This document shows, in pieces, positions 55,990 to 64,000 of a stretch of DNA of 64,000 bases. A program made the position numbers and the translations under genes. The DNA is taken from assembly GCA_029532415.1 (NCBI GenBank), contig JAQOTA010000069.1:2480001-2544000 (forward strand). The letters run 5' to 3'. A model generated the notes under the pieces. It saw only the letters and a program-made list of their open reading frames with translations. It ran no database searches and was not told where the DNA came from. Position 1 is the stretch's first letter. Each line of letters opens with the position of its first letter. The stretch is from Marasmius tenuissimus (lineage: Eukaryota; Basidiomycota; Agaricomycetes; Agaricales; Marasmiaceae).

Positions 55990-57699
55990 TAGCCACTCTA
56001 AATGAGGCCTCATTCTGGATTGTGATTCCCATTGCAGAACGTACTATAACCAGTGTTGAAGTTACTCCCTGTTATATTAAGTCAGCTAGATTGAACTGTT
56101 GGCAAAGGATAGTTGATGTATAGCCAGATAAAATTCAAAGAGGAAATGGGTTGCAAGAGGAAGACCTACCATGATTGTGACTAACATAGTGTAGGACAGT
56201 TTCAAGCATGTATCCCATGCTATATTTACATCCACCAAGTGCTCCTTTCTGGGCTTGAGCTGCACCTTAAGCAGAAATGAGGTATATAGAACAAGATTAA
56301 CAGGGTATAGCAACCCTGAATCCAGACTTGTAATGATAACATTAGACTGTTGACTAAACCCAGGAAGTTTTGGCAAGTACTCACAATGCATGGATTATGG
56401 TTTTATACAACTCAGACATACACTGTGTACTAAGCCTTGCAGCCTGGTGGCTGAGGTAGAAGATACGCCCCCCTTGGTTTGATCAGTATCATTAGTAACC
56501 GTTACTTGTGTAAAGAAGTGAAACTCACCTATTATGCTAGTCAGTAATATGTTTGCACAACAGCTTCCAGATGTGTAGTATAGCAAAAACATATTGTGAT
56601 CATGGGAAGCCCTTGATTCTCCATGCTGTGTAAGTGCTTCCAGGTCATAATTGAAATCTGGCCTGCCATTTGAACAGCATGGGGTGAGGGCAAGAATACC
56701 TATGACTGACATATTTTCAGTAATTGAAGCTATGAAAATGGTATATGAAAGTCACCATTCTTTGCAAGACAAGCAAGTGATGGAACAATGACTACCCAAC
56801 TAATATGATTACCCCAGATGAAGTAACACCTCCACAGCTAGTGGTGGCAGCAATGTTCCAAGTAAAAAATCAGGACTTTATGGCTTAGCAATGCAGCTGA
56901 ACATACCAAAATCATGTCCGTTATGATACTGCAGAGAACCGTTTGTTAGTAAGTTTGGATAGATGCCTCACAGTCTTTGTAGCAGCTGACATACTGTAAG
57001 GTAATGGTGGTACTTTGAAGTGCACCTTTGACACTGCTACTTTGCCATGTGTAGTAAGAAAAGTTTGAGGAAAGTCGATACAGTAAGCACAATTGCCGTA
57101 CCCAAGATGCCATGTCCAAAATTGCTTCTCCTCGTCCCATGGTAAGACATGGTCCAAAAAGCTGGGCTTGCGCTGATTGACATCAAAAGGCTGAGGCTCA
57201 CCGGGCCCAACACTAGGGAACCCAAATGAAAATCCGTTGAGGCTATCTAACCGCTTCAACTGGTTCTCAAGCAGTGCAACAGCAAAATCTAGTGCAAGAC
57301 TCGCTGTCACCAAGCTGAACAGAGCTGTAATGAGGAAACATTGGATGCGAAACCGTCCACGTTTGCGGCGGACGAGGATCCAAGTACATAGCGCAAAAAA
57401 AACCATGTAAACACCTGTAACAAGTAAGCAGTCGGCAAAAATGTAGAAATGAGAGAGAAGCAAGAATCAAAACAAGAGTGTCGTACCATAGAGAAGAAAT
57501 ACTGTCTATACCATCGTCCGAGTGAGTGTGAATGAATATCTGTGCTCAAGGCAATAATCATGACTCACACAAAATACGACAAGCGGCTTTACAAAGTCAA
57601 CAAGATGACAATAGTTTGCATCTCGCCAGCACGTCAAACTAAGGCTTAGCGTGACAGTTGGGTTGGGTTGAGTCTCAAAAGTGGCAGTTGGCATTTGGA

Positions 57700-60413
57700 T
57701 GAAGTGAGGGGGAGGAGAAGGAACGTACTACACGGCAGGGTCTATGTGTTAAGGAAAGCTGATGTTTCATTCCCGCCAAAACACTTGAATGGGAATCAGA
57801 ACCAGAGCATCAGAAAGAAAACATCACCCCCGATGCATGAGTATATTTTTATTATCAAGCAGAATAATCCCCTGGACCTCGCAAGATTCAGGGGCCCGTT
57901 GTATACATGAAACGCTCAAAAATCAATCACATCTCACCAATCTATCACAAAAGATAGAAGCTCGACCTCTGTTTCCGAGCTCTAGCAACCGCTTCTGATC
58001 AAGGGCCTAACTTGTATCGCTATACGTCACGGAGAAAAACTAAATCTATCTCCAATTCCAAGTTGCACGCAATGGCATAGAGCAGGAGGTTAAGTTGTAG
58101 GCTAGAAGAGCAAGAACGTTGTGCACAAAGTCGGTGTAAATATCCGCGTAGTTGTGGGTGTGAAAAGTGAGAAGGGGTTTACGTGCGAGTTGAAATAGGT
58201 GCATCTTTTCTGTGGGATGCTACTGCTCTATCCAAACTGAGCAGTATTTCATCAACACAAGAAAGATAGAGATGGTGCCTAGTGCCGTGAGCTTGCCCGA
58301 GCCTCCAAGGCTACACGGCTGAGCATCAACTGGGCAAGGATCTGAGAGGTCGTACTCTCGCATTGAAGGGAACGGAGGTATGTTTGCACTCCCGGGTGAA
58401 ATAGAAGGCATCAAGATGACGAATATATTGACACTCCACGATTACAGCTGGGTGCACCGATATTGACATATAAGGCGACAACAAACATCAAACGACTCGC
58501 TCGGACCATTCAAAGTGATCAACGAAAACGAGAAGGGCTCCACGTGAGGAACGACTGATAGAAGACTGGTGTGGATGATCATATTCAGCGCCGTTGATGT
58601 AGATGTAGATCTGTAACCGACCTGACTGTGACAACAGTGCACATGTGCATTTATGCTTGCCATCGTCAGGTAGATTTACTGCTTCAGGTATAATGCAGAT
58701 GCATCAAATCAATCAACTTCAGAATCTGCACATAGTTCAATGCTTTCCCACCCCCGCAAAAATGACTCTACACGCTCCCGAGAAGAAGGCTAAACGGGGT
58801 GCCACCCCACTTGCCAGCGAGGATTGGGATGAAATTTACGGACTAGAGATATTCTAGTATTGTTCCCGATCTGGAATGAAGGACTCTTTGGCTCCTCTGC
58901 CTTGTCCATCGTTCACTGACAGATTGCCGCAACCATATCTCCGGGCTGTGGAAGCAGAGCCGATGTTCTGGCCTGCCATTGCCAGCTACCAGCCAACAAC
59001 CAAGCAATAGTGCCAGCTAGAGTGTGAGCCTGGAGGTATTGAATGATCAGCACAAGCGGGTATTGACGAGTTGAGTTACGTCGTCAGGAAGACCACAAAA
59101 AACCGGTCTTAGCCGTTCCTGGCCGTTTTACGCCAGACCGGCTATTTTGTTTTTCCGCGGGCTGAGTTTTCAGCATACAATCCCAGCCATATAGCCAATT
59201 TCCCGAGGCAAAATATAGTCTCACGATAATTTGCAGTTTGAATAAACAATGCTAATGGTATTTATCTCTCCGTATTTATGAAATATAGTTCTCTGAGCAA
59301 GATATTTGCGTAGCTTTCTTGGACCTTTGAGCCTGTCAATCTGCGAGAGTGGCTGGAAGGCCAAGAACTGCCAGAACCGGCCACCGGAAAATCACTTGTC
59401 TTCGCAATGTGCTCATGTTGAACAACCAGAAGAAGGTAAGGTCAAGCTGGTGATTGGCTATATGAAGTTGTACGTCCGGTATTGGCAATATACGAGGGCG
59501 GCAGAATCAAAACATCACGAGATTTTTTTGTTTGTCAAGTACTAGCACTCCCAAGTTCCGGAGCTCTAGAGGTTTCGAAATATGGCCTCATCGGGGTGTC
59601 GATCGAGCTGCTCAGGTTGGAGAATGTGTACGCGTTTCATGTATTGTTCCATTCTAACCCGACTCCGAACGTTAGCCGGGAGTCATGGGGAGATTCCATC
59701 CTAGTTTCTACACACCATCATTCATTTGCTCAGAAACAGACAAACCCCATAGACACTATGTATAATCATGCACGAACATACATTTTCATCAAAGAAAACG
59801 GTGTTTTTATAAATACACCATGACCAGCTACAGGAGCAATATACAACTTCATAACAAATCATCCCCCTTTGTAGCACGGAAATACTTCCTTCACCCTCCC
59901 AAAGTACGTCTCCTCGTCCTCAGCCCCGCCTCCTGTAGGCACTCAGAGACACACGCGAGGCTTCATGGGAAGCCCAGCGATGGTACAGCCGAAGACATCC
60001 CAAGCTTCCACCAGACCATCCGTATCCAGTGTATTGTACCGTACTTTGAGCCGGAAATCCTAGCCTTCGGTGAGGTCTCTCGAATTATAGCAACAATATA
60101 CCGAATTAAATGAGCCGCTTAGTTCCATATCTATTACCGTAGCTTTATGGGAAAGAAAACCCAAGGATACGCAGGGAGGGCAGGGTGAAGCGGTTGAATG
60201 CTAACGAGATAAGCCATGAATCCATGCTGCGTAAAGGATGTGGCTCTGAATACCTACATTCTCGAACAGCTTTCAACTCCGAGTGGTCGACTGGGACTGT
60301 CAAGTTGGCGTAGAGTGTTTTCAATGTCGTCTGTTGTACAGGCTGAAGAATGTTGCGATGTCGTCTCTACCGACGCCCCCGAGGATCACGCTTTGATACG
60401 TCTGCTCGGATAG
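57700..60413. other. stretch without supported gene
   Basis: Only short ORFs, none with a recognisable domain or intron-linked partners. A C/G-rich patch with GACCGGC/CCGGTC words lies near 59105-59160 and another CCGG-rich patch near 59375; I could not define an element from them. Confidence 0.45.
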
Positions 60414-60656
60414 ATCATCTCGCATCTCTCTTCCCCAATCTTTCAGGAGCTGGAATCTCATCTTCTACATGAACTTAAACTCATCTCCACCCTCATTGGT
60501 CCCAGTACAGGCGAGGCCTGGGACTTATTGAATCGAACTCTTGTAGCCTCCCTACCTTGTGCGGAGATGAAGCTATTGGATGAACATATAATCCGCGCAG
60601 GCATGTGGAGAGAGTCAGAAAAGCTCTTGGGAGGTTTAATGAGCAGCGTCAACTAA
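60414..60656 (+). pseudogene. short open block, unknown
   Basis: The frame reads FQELESHLLHELKLISTLIG and continues through TGEAWDLLNRTLVASLP to end GLMSSVN and TAA 60654-60656. Composition is protein-like, and a different-frame block ending at 60413 (DAPEDHALIRLLG) may be its upstream exon or a frameshifted part. No domain recognised. Confidence 0.35.
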
Positions 60657-60659
60657 CAA

Positions 60660-61435
60660 TATTCAGAATAGACCTCTAAAGTACTTTTCCTAGATATCTG
60701 CTTCACTTATCGGAAACGCCACGATCCCCATAATTGAGCCCTTGTTCATTCGAGGGTGATACCTCTGCGTCTCTGAGCATGCCTTCACAGCACCTTCAGC
60801 CACGCTGGAGCAATGGTTGGTTTGGTGCGAGTCGTTAGGGTGGTTACGTCGAGGATCTGAACGCATTTCTACGATGTTGGAATCGCACGTGTGTCAAAGT
60901 CGACGTAGACGATGGGGTTCTTGCCTCTCTGAATGAGCTGCCGGTCTCGTGAGACCTTTGAAGTGGATAGTTCGGACATATCACATTCGACCTCATCCCG
61001 GATACCATGAATACCTTGTACATTGGTACGGGTAATTGCTATAGTTGTTGTAACTTGTTGGATTAACGGAGCATCGATACTGTATGCATCGGATTGGCGG
61101 ATGTTAGAAGGGACCGCATTGATCTAGTGGTTGGAACGCGTTGGATGAAAGCATATTTTGGAGTGTGGGGCCATGTATTATAAGGCTTTATGAACACATG
61201 TACCTCTTCGGTGGCAGTCTTAATCTATCGGCATTGTTGGAACTCCGCGTTCCAATAGTACGTCTCAGGCGCGGGCCGTTTCAATTCAAGTCCCGAATTT
61301 TCTGCAAATATAGTTTGAATGCTGCCCAATCAAGAAAACCAGAAGTGCTTCGAAGAAGATCGTGTCCAAATCGTATGGAACCACCGACATGCTAGCTTAG
61401 AGTCAATTACTCATCAGTCAGACGCCGCAGAAAGC
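60660..61435. other. stretch without supported gene
   Basis: Possibly the decayed 3' region of the MYND gene (an intron-like GTGAGT...CTCTAAG segment follows the finger near 61460-61400), but no clear coding block could be read. Confidence 0.4.
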
Positions 61436-61439
61436 TGAG

Positions 61440-63056
61440 ACGAATATAAGAAACTCACCTCGCCTGTTGCCTACTATATCTCCAGACTTTTCGATGCTGC
61501 TTCCAAGCCGCTTTTTGGCACGAATGAGAACAATACGTGACCCATTCGCAACGAGAACACAAAAGCCAACGCTTTTTGAGCCTCTCGTGCGGGTTCATAA
61601 CCATAGCTTGACCCTGCGAGTATAAGGCGAAGATCAGGGGACACTGGCATGAGACGATAAGCCCAATTGTATACGGTAGTCTCTGGAGAGTGGGTTGTCA
61701 CTCACCTGTTTTTCGTTTCCACACACGACCATGCCATTTTCGCGTATAGTACGTCTAATGTCTCGGAGGAGCGTAGCCTTTTACCTTCGTACTCTTCCAG
61801 AAGTTCCACAGCGCCGGAGACTTGACCTGAAGGTCACCCTTTGGTCCATCTACGCCAATTTTCCGGGATGTCGATAGAAATACACGCGAGGGTTCAGGAT
61901 GAACCATCAAACGCGATATACGCTTTAAGACCGAAAGAGTCCAATCACTAAACCTAATTTCTGGAGGCTGACGGGTGGGAGAGTCATCGAAAGAGAGGAT
62001 ACACGGGTGTGCGTTCAGGAGGACCTTCAACACGCCGGAGTTGACTGCCAAAATGACCGACACAGGGTCTCGTAGTGCGGAATTAAGCAACCTCAACGGA
62101 AGAACCACCATTGGGTGTACGTTGTCTTCGAGAACGCTGTCAGAAGTATCGTACTTGGTCCTTCGTTTAAAGATGGCGGTAGAGATGAGTTTGACAAGGG
62201 ACTGTCAGGAACGCAGCAAGTGACTAGGAAACCCCTCAGGCCACTGTCAAGGTCAAGGGAGCAAAGAAGAGTAGATAGACTGTGAGTAAGACATAGACTA
62301 CACAGTACATGCTGGAAACAAGCACTATATGACAAAGTTGTCAGACTGAGGAACTATCTACAGAGGCCATGAGTATATATGACAGAACCAAGCTGTACTA
62401 TGATCATGGGAATGAAGGTAAAAGAGGATAGATCAAAGAACAATGATCAAGATCAAAGGAATGTTGTAGAAACAAGTAGAACATCAAAGAATAACTTGTA
62501 CATCAGTAACAAGATGGAAACCATGTAGAATGATGAAGAACATCATGGGATGATCTATGGGAACCAAAGTGTGATGCTGGGAACATGTAACAAGGTGAAA
62601 TGAAGGGAAAATCATAGAAGAAAGACCTGGGACTAAGGAAAGGGAAAAACAGTAGGGTGATTCGTGACAGGGACGGTATCGCGTGCTCGACGACAGTTGT
62701 TTGAAAGAGGTGATTGGGGTCACCGGGTTTGTGTCCATGAGATGCAAGGACGCATATGTAGTTCCTCAGCGTCCACATGTCTCTCTTTGACATTTTGTGG
62801 ATCTCGAGCATTTGGAAGTTGATGTGATGAACCATGATCAACCCATATTCCTCCTCAGTTCTACGCATTTTGCCACAATATTTGATATTGTGGGCACTTG
62901 CAGGGGCTCTGGTACGGGCTTACCATCCTTGTACAATGCCAACTGCGTCATCACCGAGCACCACATGGTCCACTCCTCGCGACCCACGTCGAGAAGCTTG
63001 TACCAAGCCTGAATGATACAGGGCTCCATGTACGGATTGTCACGGGCAATGGAGTC
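61440..63056 (-). pseudogene. MYND-finger protein gene, broken by two LTR insertions
   Basis: Minus strand. The block 63056 to about 62675 has DNPYMEPCIIQAWYKLLDVG, SKRDMWTLRNYICVLASHGH and FQTTVVEHAIPS. The solo LTR 62669-62221 follows, then FKRRTKYDTSDSVLEDNV, LRLLNSALRDPVSVILAVNS and FSDWTLSVLKRISRLM (to 61755). The finger near 61570-61490 has LLCSRCEWVTYCSHSCQKAA and WKQH, the zinc-binding C-x2-C...YCS-x2-C-x7-H core of MYND. The expected last Cys is Trp, and the first Cys pair upstream is not visible. MYND fingers bind proline-rich partners; the family is expanded in mushrooms. Upstream, copia E cuts the gene at 63057. A frame change near 62850 may be an intron. Confidence 0.6.
62221..62669 (-). 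repeat. solo LTR, family S1 copy 2 (449 bp) in the MYND gene
   Basis: On the minus strand TGTCACGAATC...TTTCCTAGTCA, alignable along its length with 23937-24387. It separates two coding blocks of the MYND gene. Direct duplications were not found (GCAAG left, GGGAC right), so the insertion may have had a small deletion or later decay. Confidence 0.78.
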
Positions 63057-63377
63057 TGATGAGCCGGCATGACGCCTAGCGCAGAGGACTACAACATAGC
63101 TATACTACTACTTACCAGAGAGGAGTTTAAAGATATAGAGGCGAGATGTAGAAGCTCAAGCACACTCTAGATTCAGGTAGAGAACTATGAGCTTATATAC
63201 ATGTAAAGACAATAGAGTTACCATATAAGAACGACAATAGAAATTGTACATATGAGCATAATGAACAATGAAGAATAGAACAATAGCGTATGCATTGTCC
63301 CGCATAATACAATGGCGGGAAGTATGAACCGGGACTTCGGATATACCGGGATCTAATTATAGTCCACGGATTCAACA
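63057..63377 (-). repeat. 3' LTR of copia E (321 bp)
   Basis: Complete LTR with the same ends and length as the B LTRs. Confidence 0.95.
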
Positions 63378-63419
63378 CACCCCCTCGCTAAGTGCAGCTG
63401 AAAAAGCGCATCTGAGCGA

Positions 63420-64000
63420 ATCAAGTGGACAAATAGAATTCAAGTCCAAGGTGATCTCTGAACCGTAAGAACTTCTCATGTCCGAGATTCTTCGTGAACA
63501 TGTCTGCGGGACTATAGACTCCTTCAATAAAGAACAACTTGATTTTGCCATCTTCAACACACGATCGAATATAGTGATATCAAATATCAATGTGCTTGGT
63601 TTGGCGTTCTTGAACCGGATTAGATGCAATGAAGATAGAGCCTTGATTGTCTCCGCAGATTGGAATAGGACCTAAGTCGATTCCAAGTTCAGAGAGTAGC
63701 GAGCTTATCCAGGAAGCTTGACGACTGCAATCCGACAGTGCCATATACTCAGCCTCAGTGGAAGAAAGAGCTACAGTCTTCTGGGCGTGTGATTGCCACG
63801 AGAAGATGCCGCCTGCTAACTTGAAGAAGTAGCCAGTAATCAAACGGCGTTTGATGGGATCAGCAGCCCAATCTGAGTCTGTGAACGCAAGGAGACCTCC
63901 ATCAGAGTCACCGTCGTAGACAAGTGAATAGTCTGATGTGCCAGCAAGATAGCGGCAGATATACAGAGCTTTATCAAGGTGTTCCTTTGTTGGATTAGAA
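63420..64000 (-). pseudogene. copia E RNase H C-terminal part (partial, frame breaks)
   Basis: The 63843-63580 block has ITGYFFKLAGGIFSWQSHAQ, the catalytic E in SSTEAEYMA and the D in CGDNQGS. A stop after HIDI (near 63580), where B continues RYRYIRLC, breaks the frame. Further C-terminal sequence lies in 63570-63420. The remainder of pol lies beyond the window. Confidence 0.85.

Larger units (their letters stand above)
49473..57694 (-). pseudogene. multi-TM membrane protein, tandem paralogue 2, split by Plavaka-2
   Basis: Main part 57694-55990 and C-terminal tail 49609-49473, separated by Plavaka-2. Exons start MPTATFETQPNPTVTLSLSL (ATG 57694), then TVFLLYG, GVYMVFFALCTWILVRRKRG (TM), FLITALFSLVTASLALDFAV (TM), a loop with SFGFPSVGPGEPQPFD, MSVIGILALTP, SCCANILLTSIIGEF (TM) and LLYPVNLVLYTSFLLKVQL. 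The last exon (from about 56057) reads GVTSTLVIVRSAMGITIQ and is interrupted at TA (55990-55991). Reading across the removed element, the frame stays open into MTREHWSVAPGVSTEEQ and stops at TAG 49473-49475. So the gene was probably intact until the transposon arrived. Confidence 0.65.
63057..64000 (-). mobile_element. copia E: 3' LTR and RNase H end, runs off the window
   Basis: 3' LTR 63057-63377 (321 bp, TGATGAGCC...GGATTCAACA on the plus strand), polypurine tract GCGAGGGGGTG, then minus-strand RNase H coding sequence from about 63420 upward (SSTEAEYMALSDC near 63740, ICGDNQGSIFIASNP near 63640). It is the same family as B and close to it in sequence. The five bases before the LTR are GAGTC; the partner duplication is outside the window. 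It interrupts the MYND gene. Confidence 0.95.

Noticed and set aside
59085..59400. Small MITE with CCGGTC-type ends
   Set aside because: The CCGG-rich patches at about 59105 and 59375 are only loosely inverted, and no target duplication is visible.

Overview
The window comes from a filamentous basidiomycete, most likely an Agaricomycete. The evidence is genes with many short spliceosomal introns (about 50-70 nt, GTRNGT...CTRAY...YAG), transposases of the KDZ/Plavaka kind, Ty1/copia elements, a LINE, and several protein families I know mainly from mushroom-type genomes (MYND-finger proteins, a multi-TM receptor-like family, RNase H1 N-terminal 'viroplasmin' proteins). Species cannot be given. 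Almost the whole window is nested transposable elements. The few host genes I can see are broken or decayed.

Layout. 1-5057: 3' part of a copia element (A, + strand) with its 258-bp LTR. 5363-21712: a 16.3-kb Plavaka-type DNA transposon (Plavaka-1). It is bounded by TGTCGGAAATTTT inverted repeats and TA target duplications. It holds a divergent cargo gene (5.6-7.7 kb), a diverged repeat tract (8.2-9.1 kb), a multi-exon transposase (9360-19255) and a second gene (19537-21119). A 6330-bp copia element (B, - strand, 321-bp LTRs, TSD GCTAA) sits inside one transposase intron. 21.7-31.9 kb: an AT-richer stretch of decayed gene fragments, a copia relic, a solo LTR, two tRNA-like Pol III sequences and a KDZ transposase N-terminus. 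That transposase is cut off at 31878 by a LINE (31878 to about 37100, - strand) with a 22-nt poly(A) and a dead reverse transcriptase. 37165-44057: a head-to-head rearrangement of two copia fragments (C, D) joined through a piece of Tc1/mariner transposon; D also carries a 768-bp solo LTR. 44-46.4 kb: a decayed unknown gene and LTR-like sequence. 47.2-57.7 kb: two tandem paralogous membrane-protein genes on the - strand. The second is split by a 6378-bp Plavaka element (Plavaka-2). 57.7-61.4 kb: little recognisable. 61.4-63.06 kb: a MYND-finger gene broken by a solo LTR and by the LTR of copia element E, which runs off the window end.

How things fit. The two Plavaka elements share ends (TGTCGGA), target (TA), subterminal GATAAG/TTATCAG-type motifs and a two-gene order. 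In both, the transposase is followed on the same strand by a protein with a coiled coil and an RG-rich, basic tail. This resembles the TnpD/TnpA division of labour in CACTA elements and is the strongest candidate here for an under-described system. The intact-length paralogous membrane gene gives a natural empty site for Plavaka-2 and supports the TA duplication. In copia, Plavaka, KDZ and one host-like gene, many in-frame stops are TGA at a place where CGA fits, as expected from deamination of methylated CpG or a RIP-like process.
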